Shown: positions 1 through 8,471, numbered from the stretch's first letter. The stretch: 64,000 nucleotides of DNA from CBDAPI01 sp965248635 (GCA_965248635.1 OZ252114.1:1922001-1986000), one strand, 5' to 3'. Notes: generated by a model not told the origin, from the sequence alone. Numbers and translations: made by a program.

Positions 1-1
1 C

Positions 2-466
2 ACCATTACGCTGACGAGAGGGAATCCAATTGACCCGTCTTTGAAAGAGGTGAACTTGGACCAGTACCGGAGGTTCGCTGACCAGGTGATCGACTACCGG
101 AACGCTCATCGTCTCACCAACAGCTGGATGGATCGGCTGGTGATCGCCAAGGAGCGGGAAACGTACCGTCTGATTCAAGAGGCTGCCGGTGCCACTTCCC
201 GAATCTCACCCTGCTACGGAGGTCAGTTGATCGGGATATTGAGTGAAACCGGCGAGGTCTACGTGTGTGAGACCCTGGACAAGAGCATGGGCAATGTCCG
301 GGACTTCAACTGCGATCTTGCCGGGTTGTGGTCGTCCCGCCAGGCAAAGGAAGCCCGCAACTACCAGCAGGAGTTGGGTTGCCAGTGCACGTATGAGTGC
401 GCCATGAGCGTCAATACCCTGTTCAATCCCCGCCGGGCAGCGCATATTCTCTGGAACTCGTTGTAA
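2..466 (+). CDS. Radical SAM protein, C-terminal part (5' end outside window)
   Basis: The reading frame is open from the left edge of the window, so the N-terminal radical SAM core with its CX3CX2C cluster lies outside. What is visible is about 154 residues of a cysteine-rich, SPASM-like tail. It has a Cys in 'VYVCETL', one in 'DFNCDL' and a C-x-C-x3-C group in 'LGCQCTYECAM', the usual layout for binding auxiliary iron-sulfur clusters. The fragment begins with 'LTRGNP', common just after the barrel in this family. The substrate cannot be told. The last 45 bases (415-459) recur at 2029-2073 behind the next gene. An internal TTG at 41 should not be taken as the start. Confidence 0.72.
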   Translation, partial: TITLTRGNPIDPSLKEVNLDQYRRFADQVIDYRNAHRLTNSWMDRLVIAKERETYRLIQEAAGATSRISPCYGGQLIGILSETGEVYVCETLDKSMGNVRDFNCDLAGLWSSRQAKEARNYQQELGCQCTYECAMSVNTLFNPRRAAHILWNSL

Positions 467-538
467 GTTGCAGATTCCAGATTCCAAATCAACGGTGAGC
501 TTACGCTCTACCGTTTTTCCATAGCAGCGGAGCTGTAA

Positions 539-1987
539 GTGCTAAACGTCCTTGATCAAACGGGTGGCCTCATTTTTCTGTTTCTTTTTGGGGCAGTGAT
601 GATCGCATTAACCGCGTGGGTCGGACGGGGAAGGCGACGCGATAATGCTGAGTTCCTTTTGGCAAGTAGAAGCATAGGGGTGCTGCCCGGCGCAATGTCG
701 ATCGCAGCATCGTGGATCTGGGCACCGGCCCTCTTCATAGCATCTCAAAAGGCTTATGAACAAGGGATAGCCGGTTTGTTCTGGTTCACCTTGCCAAACG
801 TTATGGCGCTCGTCGTCTTCGCTCCATTGGCCCTCAGGATCCGAGAACGGTTTCCAAGCGGCTACACGTTGCCCCAGTTTATGGGAAGCAGGCACGGTCG
901 TAGTGTACACGTCCTCTATTTGATCCAGTTTTTTGGGCTGCAGATCTGCTCGTTTGCCGTCCAGATCCTGGCTGGTTCGGCGCTGATTGGAACGATGACC
1001 GGGTTGCCATTTCTTTTGGTTGCAACCATCTTGGTCGGAACTGCGCTCCTTTATTCAGTAATGGGAGGCATCCGAGCATCCCTGACCACCGATTTCTTGC
1101 AGATGACGTTGATCCTGACGATCTCGGCGATTGCGGTTTCATGGGTCGTCGTACGAGCTGGCGGTTTATCCGCCGTAGTTGAGGGTCTTGGCGGGCATTC
1201 TGGCGAATATGCCAACCTCTTCGATCCTTGGGTCGCATACTCGTTTGGCATCCCAGTGACAATTGGCCTTCTTTCGGGCCCCATTGGCGATCAGATGCAT
1301 TGGCAACGCGCGTACGCCCTCCGGTCCAACTCGGACGTAATAAAGACCTTCCTACTTGGGGCTGCCTTGTTCATCATTGTCCCTTTGAGCCTATCTTTAC
1401 TAGGTTTTGTTGCTGCCAACAACGATGTCTCCGCCGACTGGACGGTTACCAGCAGCCAATTGATCGGTCCAATCGCCGTCTCGCAGCTTTTGCCTCCGTT
1501 CATGACGGTAGTCTTCAGCCTGATGCTGCTATCAGGCCTCTGTTCGACGCTCGATTCCGTACTCTGTGCGATGTCGTCTCTCTCTTCAGTAGCGCTGGCC
1601 GGTTCGGCCAAAGAGGATCAGATAGACGAGCACGGCAGGGGAAAAGTAAGCATCGCTCGGGTGAGCATGTTAGTAACGGCGGTAATCGGCCTTGGAATAG
1701 CGTTAATACCCAACCTGCAAATCGTGCACCTTTTCCTTTTTTATGGCACATGGCGGGCGTCAACCATGATTCCCACCGTTCTTTCCCTATATTGGGATCG
1801 GGTGAACAGCAGAGCTGTATTTACAGCGATCCTTGCCTCGTTGACATTAGGCGCACCCATTTATGCCGCAGGGGCACTACTTAAGAATCCACACCTGAGC
1901 GTTTTAGGGAGTATTCTTGTGCTGCTCATTGGGCTAGGAACGTGTCTCGCATGGAGAGACGACGCTGAACGACCGACGAACTCGTGA
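539..1987 (+). CDS. Sodium:solute symporter (SSS family)
   Basis: A 482-residue polytopic membrane protein of usual SSS length, with about 13 hydrophobic segments. Family-typical stretches include 'FLLASRSIGVLPGAMSIAAS' near the N-terminus, a Gly-rich 'SVMGGIRASLTTDFLQ' segment around residue 180 and 'GLCSTLDSVLCAMSS' around residue 335. It probably co-imports a small organic solute with Na+; the substrate is not readable (urea, sugar, amino acid and carboxylate carriers share this fold). The start is GTG behind a weak GGAG. The codons are visibly richer in A/T at third positions (TTT, ATA, GTT) than neighbouring genes, and the gene sits between two copies of the upstream gene's tail, so it looks like an insertion or acquired segment. 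Confidence 0.9.
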   Translation: MLNVLDQTGGLIFLFLFGAVMIALTAWVGRGRRRDNAEFLLASRSIGVLPGAMSIAASWIWAPALFIASQKAYEQGIAGLFWFTLPNVMALVVFAPLALRIRERFPSGYTLPQFMGSRHGRSVHVLYLIQFFGLQICSFAVQILAGSALIGTMTGLPFLLVATILVGTALLYSVMGGIRASLTTDFLQMTLILTISAIAVSWVVVRAGGLSAVVEGLGGHSGEYANLFDPWVAYSFGIPVTIGLLSGPIGDQMHWQRAYALRSNSDVIKTFLLGAALFIIVPLSLSLLGFVAANNDVSADWTVTSSQLIGPIAVSQLLPPFMTVVFSLMLLSGLCSTLDSVLCAMSSLSSVALAGSAKEDQIDEHGRGKVSIARVSMLVTAVIGLGIALIPNLQIVHLFLFYGTWRASTMIPTVLSLYWDRVNSRAVFTAILASLTLGAPIYAAGALLKNPHLSVLGSILVLLIGLGTCLAWRDDAERPTNS

Positions 1988-2028
1988 TTCTTCAGATCTC
2001 CGATTGCATGTCGGCGAATGCTTCGCTG

Positions 2029-2078
2029 TACCCTGTTCAATCCCCGCCGGGCAGCGCCTATTCTCTGGAACTCTTTTT
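2029..2078 (+). pseudogene. Duplicated 3' tail of the radical SAM gene
   Basis: Bases 2029-2073 match 415-459 at 44 of 45 positions. The segment still encodes the end of the upstream gene in frame (LFNPRRAAPILWNSF followed by TGA, against LFNPRRAAHILWNSL followed by TAA). Nothing 5' of 2029 resembles the rest of that gene, so this is a stub. It lies just after the symporter gene, giving a direct repeat on both sides of that gene. Confidence 0.8.
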
Positions 2079-2114
2079 GAGTTCCGCATTCCGAGTGCAA
2101 GTATGAAAAGTGGG

Positions 2115-2184
2115 AGAGCGGGAGAGGGCTCAGGGCGGAGAACGTTTACATTCCCGGCCGGAGCCCTGAGCCCTCTCCCGCTCT
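2115..2184. repeat. Hairpin repeat, constant-loop family, copy 1
   Basis: A perfect 22-base inverted repeat (2115-2136 against 2163-2184) encloses a 26-base loop. Read on the minus strand the loop contains CGGGAATGTAAACGTT, close to the core shared by all copies (CGGGAATTTAAACGTC). The arms differ in sequence from the other copies but remain fully complementary. It is not followed by a T-run, so it is not an ordinary intrinsic terminator. Confidence 0.75.
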
Positions 2185-2250
2185 GAGGGGCCTCGGGCCG
2201 CGACCGGGAGGATTGACATGGTCGTCTGCCGGCTTTCAATTTGGAGGAAG

Positions 2251-2352
2251 TCTGGTGGTGGAGACCGAGAGTGGGAGTGGGCCTGGGGCGGCGCTCGGGA
2301 ATTTAAACGTCGCGCCGCCCCAGGCCCCCTCCCACTCCCTTGACATTGCTTG
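2251..2352. repeat. Hairpin repeat, constant-loop family, copy 2
   Basis: The stem is 2269-2294 paired with 2312-2337 (26 pairs, one mismatch). The loop holds the core CGGGAATTTAAACGTC at 2296-2311. The outer flank, beginning TCTGGTGGTGGAGACC at 2251, is shared base for base with the copy near 46.7 kb, which lies in the opposite orientation. The element is thus a roughly 100-base mobile or amplified unit. Together with copy 1 and the duplicated gene tail it fills the 420-base gap between the symporter and the glycosyltransferase; I see no gene there. Confidence 0.8.
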
Positions 2353-2408
2353 GGCCTCAGGGTCGCCGCCCCAAGGCGCCTCCCAGATGCAAGTTTCGGA
2401 CGGAATCC

Positions 2409-3476
2409 TTATGTGGGAGAGTCGTCCCCGGCTGTGCGCCAGTTCTTTAGATACGCCCGCAGCGTAAAGTACTCTGCAGCCAGCATTTCAAAGAACAGAA
2501 AAGCTGCTGCCTGGAGGGCAAAGACCCAACCTCTGGATCTTCTGCACAGCTTCAGAAAGCGTAGATTGGCGAGCCCGAAGAGGCTGAGAAGTAATAGAAA
2601 ACCGATCAGCAGAAGCGGCTGTCTCAGGGCCAGCAGGCCGATCGCCAGGGCCGGGCCGGGGATCGCCAGTGAGAGGATTCTTGTCCACCGGTGAGCCCGC
2701 AGCGAGAAGGCCCTTTCCTCGCGACTCAGATCCAGCCTGGTCAAGTCCTGAATACGCCGGGCATTCTCGCGCATGGCCCCGGAGAAACTGTACTCCTTCA
2801 GGTGAACAGCGTTGATGCGACGGTCGATCACGAATCGGTAGCCACGACTTCCCAGGGTGACGCCGAGCTGAAAATCTTCGCCTGTCTCGCGACTGGGATT
2901 GAATCCGTCGTGGCTTTGCAAGAGTTCCTTCTGGACACAGAAAACGGGCGTGTGAATGTAAGGACTGATCGGGTTGGTGGCCAGGTATAAATGACGGGTA
3001 TAGAGGTTTTTGTAGTTGGAAAGGAAATCCCTATGGGGGATCTCTTCCCCATACACTCCGAGAACGCCGGCGACCTCAGGGCGGTGAGAGTAGAGATCGA
3101 GAGTCTCACGGATCCACTCGATGCTCCTGGCAGGAAGGAGAATGTCACAGTCAAGGAAAAGGACATAGGAATGAGCAGCCCGCTCCAGCCCTTTGTTCCG
3201 TGCCCCGGCAGGGCCGGTTCGGGCCTCCAGCGAGATCAATCTCACCACGCAGGCTCCCTTCCACTCCTGAACCACAGATCCGGTTCCGTCCAAGGAGGCG
3301 TCGTCGACAACAAGTACCTCCAGCTGCGTCAGGTCGTTTTCGGCCAGGGCACCCAGGCAGCGCCGAAGCGTGTCACGGGAGTTCCTGGCAGGGATAACCA
3401 CACTGAGGGGATAGGACTCCGCAAGCTCTTGCCTGGTCTTTGGTCTTGCGGTCCTGCGGCGAGTGGGTGTTGCCAA
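2409..3476 (-). CDS. Family 2 glycosyltransferase with C-terminal membrane segments
   Basis: A 355-residue inverting GT-A enzyme. Residues 24-31 form the first beta strand (LSVVIPAR), 'VVDDAS' at about 56-61 contacts the nucleotide, the metal-binding DxD is DCD at 109-111, and 'TGED' at about 198-201 carries the catalytic acidic residue. Two hydrophobic stretches at about 265-300 and 320-340 anchor the C-terminus in the inner membrane. It probably adds a sugar to a lipid carrier or surface glycan; donor and acceptor are unknown. The start is TTG with GAGGAA upstream. It is divergent from the MBOAT acyltransferase gene, 67 bases away, so the two may share a control region. Confidence 0.92.
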   Translation of the reverse strand: MATPTRRRTARPKTRQELAESYPLSVVIPARNSRDTLRRCLGALAENDLTQLEVLVVDDASLDGTGSVVQEWKGACVVRLISLEARTGPAGARNKGLERAAHSYVLFLDCDILLPARSIEWIRETLDLYSHRPEVAGVLGVYGEEIPHRDFLSNYKNLYTRHLYLATNPISPYIHTPVFCVQKELLQSHDGFNPSRETGEDFQLGVTLGSRGYRFVIDRRINAVHLKEYSFSGAMRENARRIQDLTRLDLSREERAFSLRAHRWTRILSLAIPGPALAIGLLALRQPLLLIGFLLLLSLFGLANLRFLKLCRRSRGWVFALQAAAFLFFEMLAAEYFTLRAYLKNWRTAGDDSPT

Positions 3477-3543
3477 GATTCCTCGGGAGTCCTGAATCGC
3501 AGTGGTTGCCGGGTGATATAAGATATCCGCTTGAGCCCACAGA

Positions 3544-4926
3544 ATGGAACTGCACTCGCCGATCTATCTTCTATTCCTGCTTCCGGCCGTTTCCGTGACC
3601 ACCCTGGTACGGCGTCCTACCGGCCGACTGCTTCTGTTTCTGGCCCTGAGTTACTGTTTCTATCTGAGCTGGAGCGCCGTCTTCATTCTCCTGCTCGTGG
3701 GGTCGTCGCTGGTCAACTTCCTGATGGGGCGACTTCTCTATCGAAACCGGCACCCGTGGGTGCTCTGCTTCGGGATCGCGGTCAACATCCTCATTTTACT
3801 CTTTGCCCGAAATGCCGGGATTTTTTTCGCCAGTTTGTTCTCCCAGGCCTCCATTCCCGGCGTGTTGCTGCCAGTTGGAGTCTCCTTTTACACCTTTCAG
3901 GCCCTGGGCTGCCTGATTGATATTTATCGCGGTTTCGGCAAGAAGCCAACGCTTCTGGAGTTCCTCGTTTTCATGGCTTTCTGGCCGGTTGTTCTGTCCG
4001 GCCCGATCTGTCGGCTGCCCGAAATGCTGCCCCAGTTCAGGAAACTGACTGCGGCCTGGGATCACGGGTCCGAAGGCATTCAGCGGATCGTCCTTGGACT
4101 GTTCATGAAAGTCGTTCTGGCGGACTCCCTGGCACAGGGTGTTGACAACCAGGGTGGTGTGAACTGGGGTTTCGATCAGGTCCAGATCTGGAATCCCATG
4201 GACGTCGTTTCTCCCAGCTTTGGATATGGTTTACAGCTGTTCTTCGACTTTGCCGGGTACAGCCACATTGCGATCGGGTCTGCGCTGCTGGTTGGAATCC
4301 GTCTCCGGGAGAACTTCAGGTCTCCCTTTGGGGCGACCTCTCCAAGCGGCTTCTGGGGCCGCTGGCACATGTCGCTCTCGTCCTGGATCCGAGATTACGT
4401 GTTTTTTCCCCTGGCCGCCCGCCGAAGGAACCCCGGATGGCGTCTTCTTGCCGTCATTGTCGCTATGGTGGTCTTTGGAGCCTGGCACGGTCTGGCAGCC
4501 ACTTTTCTGCTCTGGGGTCTCTATCACGGACTCCTGCTGGCCGGTCAGAGGATGCTCAGCAAGAACTCTCCGAACTCGATCCGGCCGGCTCCTGCCGTGG
4601 GATGGGCCCTGACCTTCATCCTCATCAACTTCGGATGGATTCTCTTTCGATCAGGGAGTCTGCAACAGGCCGGTCGAATGTATGCCGGCCTGTTTTCAAT
4701 CGGGCAGCCTGCGAGTCTGGCTACCGTATTTCACCTCCTGGTGATCGTGCTTTTTAGCGGATATCTCCTGTTTCTTTTCCTGAGGCTGCCTTTCATCAAC
4801 TGGGCCCAGAGTGAACGAGGGCGACAGATTCGTCGCCTGGCGTCCCCCGCCTTCTTTACAGCTATTTTTTTGCTGACGCTGGCCTGGGGAGAGGGCGAGT
4901 CCCCATTCGTGTATGTGCGGTTCTAA
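3544..4926 (+). CDS. MBOAT-family O-acyltransferase (AlgI/DltB-like)
   Basis: A 460-residue polytopic inner-membrane protein. The family's two histidines are visible: His275 in 'FWGRWHMSLSSW' and the catalytic His315 in 'VVFGAWHG'. 'PVGVSFYTFQ' at 110-119 and 'FDFAGYSHIAIG' at 234-245 are also typical. Members pass an acyl group from a cytoplasmic thioester donor to a sugar or teichoic acid outside. The next genes are an acyl-AMP-ligase-like enzyme and a carrier protein, which would supply such a donor, as in dlt loci. No AlgJ/DltD partner is visible. The stop codon touches the MITE-like element that separates it from the ligase. Confidence 0.93.
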   Translation: MELHSPIYLLFLLPAVSVTTLVRRPTGRLLLFLALSYCFYLSWSAVFILLLVGSSLVNFLMGRLLYRNRHPWVLCFGIAVNILILLFARNAGIFFASLFSQASIPGVLLPVGVSFYTFQALGCLIDIYRGFGKKPTLLEFLVFMAFWPVVLSGPICRLPEMLPQFRKLTAAWDHGSEGIQRIVLGLFMKVVLADSLAQGVDNQGGVNWGFDQVQIWNPMDVVSPSFGYGLQLFFDFAGYSHIAIGSALLVGIRLRENFRSPFGATSPSGFWGRWHMSLSSWIRDYVFFPLAARRRNPGWRLLAVIVAMVVFGAWHGLAATFLLWGLYHGLLLAGQRMLSKNSPNSIRPAPAVGWALTFILINFGWILFRSGSLQQAGRMYAGLFSIGQPASLATVFHLLVIVLFSGYLLFLFLRLPFINWAQSERGRQIRRLASPAFFTAIFLLTLAWGEGESPFVYVRF

Positions 4927-5197
4927 GTACTCACTTCCATAGATACAATGACGTTTGTTGGGAGCGCGACGGAGACCAGATTGAGGCGAGACGACGAGTC
5001 GATGCGGGGGCATCGGCGAGGAGGAACAACAAAGAGATGGGCCCGTCCCGCCCCAACCCTTCGGGCGGATGGGGGTTGCGGTCGATCTCTTTGTCGTTCG
5101 TCGTCAACGATGCTGACGCATCGCCTCCTCCTCTCTTCGCGACCTCACCTCGCAAGACCCATCCGCAAACGTCATCGTATCTATGGAAGGGAGTACT
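4926..5197. mobile_element. MITE-like element, copy A (272 bp)
   Basis: The element is bounded by near-perfect 32-base inverted ends (4926-4957 and 5166-5197, two mismatches) that start AGTACTCMCTTCCATAGATA. It has no coding capacity of its own. The right part (5065-5197) is shared with copy B at 18057-18191. The ends covary: CATAGATAC on both sides here, CATAAATAC on both sides in copy B. It fills the whole gap between the MBOAT stop codon (its first base is the last base of TAA) and the ligase start seven bases beyond its end. In RNA the two ends would fold into a long hairpin. Confidence 0.8.
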
Positions 5198-5203
5198 AAG
5201 CCA

Positions 5204-6955
5204 ATGGGCACTGATTCCAGCAGTATGATCAGCTTGCCCGGGGAAGGAAATCTTCTGCATGACTGCATGAGCAACTGGCGCACAAGTGAGACGTGTCTAA
5301 CCACCTGGACTCCTGCGGCTGATCCCGAGTTCGAGTCTCTCAGCTTTGAGGAGTTTCAGGGGTTGTCCGAGCGGGCCGCAGGTTGGTTGGCGGAAGCCGG
5401 AGTCAGTGAGAAGGACGTGGTCATCCTCCTGGTCAGGGATCCGGCGCTTCTGATGGTCGCTTTCTGGGGCGCCGTGTTGAGGGGTGCGATCCCAGCCATT
5501 CTGGCCTATCCGAATTTCAAGATGAACCGGGAGAAATATGCCTCCGGACTGCAGGGCGTCACGAGCAGAACAGGCGCGCGACTGGTTGTCATCGACTCGG
5601 GCTTTCCTCCTGACCTTCAGGAGATGATTCACTTGCCCGCTGCCTCCTCGCTTCGGGAGATCACCCGGGCCTCAATTGACAGGGCAGATCCTTTCAGAGT
5701 CCGCCCGGGAATCACTCCAGATAGCCCTGTTCTGCTGCAGCACTCGGCGGGAACCACTGGTCTCCAGAAAGGGGTTTGTCTGAATCATCGACAGGTGCTT
5801 CGCCAGCTTCGCAAACTGGCCCGCTATCTGGAACTGGACCGGACAGACTGTTTCGCGAGCTGGCTTCCTCTCTATCACGACATGGGGTTGATGACCTCTT
5901 TTCTCCTGCCCCTCGCTGCGGGTCTTCCGATGGTCGTTCAATCTCCGGATGACTGGGTGGTGTGGCCCGTTTCTTACCTGCAACTCGTGACCAGGTTCAA
6001 GGCCACCAGATCCTGGCTGCCAAACTTCGCCTATTCCTTCCTGAGCAGGAGAGTCCCACCGGCTCATCGAATCGGGCTCGACCTCTCTTCTCTGCGTTCT
6101 CTGGTCAACTGCTCCGAGCCGGTCACGGAGGCCGCCATGGAATCGTTTTATGATGCCTTCCAAGCTTACGGTCTGGAAGCCTCAGTCCTGGAGACAAGTT
6201 ATGCGCTGGCGGAAAATGTGTTTGCAGTGACTCACTCCACTCGCGGCCAGCCTTTCGCCAGACTGGAGGTTGATGCCAACTATCTGGCCATGGAGGACAG
6301 GGTTCGGGGATGGAGCGGTGATGACGGCCGTTCTTTGACGCTGGTGTCATCAGGCACCTGTCTGGAGCATACCGAAGTAAAGATCTGCGGCCGGACCGGC
6401 AGTCGAGTCGGGGAGCAGCAGATAGGTGAGCTTTGGATCCGAAGTGATTGTCTCTTTGGCGGGTATTTTGACAGCTCCGATTGGGGTAGCCGCATCGAGG
6501 AAGGCTGGTTTAGAACCGGTGACGTTGGATTTCTCCACAAAGGTGAGCTGTATGTCCTGGGTCGCCTCGACGACGTCATTATCATTGGCGGCAGGAATGT
6601 TCACCCCACGGATATCGAGGAGCTGGTCTCCCGGCATCCGGCGATTCACCCTGGCAGGGCGGTTGCCTTTGGTGTCCGGAGCCTGGAGAGCGGTACCCAG
6701 GACCTGGTCGTGGTCGCCGAGGTGAATACAGATGGAGAGTTGCCCGACGCCCAATCGATTGAAGTCGATCTGAGAGAGCAGATTGTGGCTCATCTCGGGT
6801 TCGCCCCTCGAACAGTGCGAGTGGTGAAGCCGGGTTGGATGGTCAAGAGTACCGCCGGTAAGCCGGCCCGACCGGCAACCCGAACCCGGTTTCTCGAACA
6901 AAACGCCGATCTGGTGAAGGACTACAAATGGACCCCCGATCCGTGGAACAACTGA
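5204..6955 (+). CDS. Fatty-acyl-AMP-ligase-like AMP-dependent synthetase
   Basis: A 583-residue adenylate-forming enzyme. The ATP-binding loop 'SAGTTGLQKGV' lies near residue 182, 'SWLPLYHDMGL' at about 219-229 and 'PNFAY' near 272. The last two are typical of fatty-acyl-AMP ligases that load carrier proteins rather than CoA. The C-terminal hinge 'GRLDDVIIIGGRNVHPTDIE' is near 452. It probably activates a carboxylic acid with ATP and hands it to the carrier protein encoded by the overlapping next gene (28-base overlap). ATG 5204 is preferred because GGAAGGGAG, part of the MITE end, lies at a usable distance; an in-frame ATG at 5183 lies inside the element. The acid substrate is unknown. Confidence 0.92.
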   Translation: MGTDSSSMISLPGEGNLLHDCMSNWRTSETCLTTWTPAADPEFESLSFEEFQGLSERAAGWLAEAGVSEKDVVILLVRDPALLMVAFWGAVLRGAIPAILAYPNFKMNREKYASGLQGVTSRTGARLVVIDSGFPPDLQEMIHLPAASSLREITRASIDRADPFRVRPGITPDSPVLLQHSAGTTGLQKGVCLNHRQVLRQLRKLARYLELDRTDCFASWLPLYHDMGLMTSFLLPLAAGLPMVVQSPDDWVVWPVSYLQLVTRFKATRSWLPNFAYSFLSRRVPPAHRIGLDLSSLRSLVNCSEPVTEAAMESFYDAFQAYGLEASVLETSYALAENVFAVTHSTRGQPFARLEVDANYLAMEDRVRGWSGDDGRSLTLVSSGTCLEHTEVKICGRTGSRVGEQQIGELWIRSDCLFGGYFDSSDWGSRIEEGWFRTGDVGFLHKGELYVLGRLDDVIIIGGRNVHPTDIEELVSRHPAIHPGRAVAFGVRSLESGTQDLVVVAEVNTDGELPDAQSIEVDLREQIVAHLGFAPRTVRVVKPGWMVKSTAGKPARPATRTRFLEQNADLVKDYKWTPDPWNN

Positions 6956-7197
6956 GCAGCAACATGATTCGGGCTCTCAAGGAGAGAGGACTGCTTCTCT
7001 CCGATACCTCGATCGATCTCGATACTCCCCTGGTGTCCTCCGGCATGATCGATTCCTTTGGGCTGGTGGAGGTCCTGGAGGTTCTCGAGAGTGTCAGCGG
7101 TCTCACGATCCCTCCCGGGCGCGTCAGTCCACAGGATCTGGACACGGTCGGGTCTATGCTCAAAGTGGTAGCGAAATGGGGAAAGAGGGTGTACTAG
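6928..7197 (+). CDS. Acyl/peptidyl carrier protein
   Basis: An 89-residue acidic helical protein. The phosphopantetheine attachment site is Ser43 in 'GMIDSFGLVEVLEVLE', matching the DSx motif at the start of helix II. It overlaps the 3' end of the ligase gene by 28 bases, so the two are translationally coupled and very probably work together: the ligase loads the acyl group onto the pantetheine thiol. The upstream membrane acyltransferase is a plausible acceptor of that thioester. It is the only carrier protein in the window, so it is also a candidate partner for the adenylation enzyme at 19.4 kb, though nothing links the two directly. Confidence 0.92.
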   Translation: MDPRSVEQLSSNMIRALKERGLLLSDTSIDLDTPLVSSGMIDSFGLVEVLEVLESVSGLTIPPGRVSPQDLDTVGSMLKVVAKWGKRVY

Positions 7198-7201
7198 AAG
7201 T

Positions 7202-8471
7202 ATGGCGTCGCACTCAGATTCGGGGAGGCAAGTCCTCTCCTGGGCTCTCTATGACTGGGCCAATTCGGCCTTTGCAACCACCGTCATGGCCGGCTTCTTT
7301 CCCGTGTTTTTCTCGAGTTACTGGAGCACTCAGCTTTCCGCTGCAGAAAACACTTTCAGGGTGGGTGCAATCAATTCCCTGTCCAGTTTGGCTATCGTCT
7401 TTCTGGCTCCCCTACTGGGGGCCATTGCAGATCAAGGGAGCCGCCGCAAGAAGTTCCTGATCCTCTTTGCCTACATGGGGGCTCTCTCAACCATCAGTCT
7501 AACTGTGGTCTCCCGCGGTGAGTGGCAATTGGCGGCCCTTTTCTACGTCCTGGGAGCCATCGGGTTCTCGGGGGCGAACACTTTCTACGACGCCCTTCTT
7601 GTGGGTGTCTCTCCCCCTCGGGAGAGGGACTGGGTCTCGGCTCTGGGTTTTGGACTGGGCTATCTGGGTGGCGGGCTTCTGTTTGCCCTGAACATTGCGA
7701 TGGTGAGGTTCCCCGGATTCTTTGGACTGAACAGTCCGGAGCAAGCCATCCGCCTTTCTTTTGTTAGTGTTGGTCTGTGGTGGATCGTCTTCTCAGTTCC
7801 CCTCGCGCTCTGGGTTAAGGAGCCGGTCTACGGTCGGAAAGCCGTCTCGGGGCTGGAGGCCACGCGCCTTGGATTCCTCCAGCTGAAGTCCACTTTTCGG
7901 GGGGTGCGAAAGCTGCGAACGGTTTTCCTCTTCCTGATCGGCTACTGGCTTTACATCGATGGCGTGGACACCATCGTGCGAATGGCGGGCATCTGGGCCA
8001 TCTCGATCGGGCTCGACCGGCAGGACATTGTTCAGGCTTTGTTGCTGACTCAGTTTGTGGGCTTTCCCGCAGCGCTTCTGTTCGGGAAGATCGGGCAGTC
8101 GATCGGCCCCCGTCCGGCCATCCTCATCTGCATTGCCGTTTATGTCGTCACCACGATTGGTGCCACCTTTATCTCCAGCGGCCGGGACTTCTTCTTGCTG
8201 GCGATTATGATCGGTCTGGTTCAAGGAGGAATCCAAGCACTGAGCCGCTCCTACTATTCCCGCCTGATTCCAGAGGACAAAGTCTGCCGAGTTCTTCGGC
8301 TTCTATAACATGCTTGGGAAATTCGCCGCGGTGCTGGGGCCGATTCTGATGGGTCTGGTCAGCCTCTGGACAGACAACCCCCGAATCTCAATTGCCGCCA
8401 TTGCTCTCCTCTTTCTGGCAGGGGGATGCTTCTTGATGCTGGTGGATGAAGAGAGGACACCCTCGGGATAG
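7202..8471 (+). pseudogene. UMF1/Atg22-type MFS transporter, interrupted by a +1 frameshift
   Basis: The gene begins four bases after the carrier-protein stop and encodes a 12-segment transporter of the UMF1 family, with 'LSWALYDWANSAFATTVMAG' at the N-terminus and 'QGGIQALSRSYYSRLIPEDK' near residue 345. After the latter the frame runs into TAA at 8308. One surplus base in 'ACAAAGTCT' (about 8279-8284) explains this: removing it restores 'SAEFFGFYNMLGKFAAVLGP' and about 60 more residues to TAG at 8471, giving the normal length of about 422. It is either a sequence error or a recent inactivation. Its role would be export of a small molecule, possibly the product of this locus. Confidence 0.85.

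Noticed and set aside
2213..2467. Open frame resembling another at 46.6-46.8 kb
   Set aside because: Both are translations of the hairpin repeat, not genes.
4931..5260. Minus-strand open frame over MITE copy A, matching one over copy B by translation
   Set aside because: The protein similarity comes entirely from the shared non-coding repeat; there is no ribosome site or conserved codon pattern.
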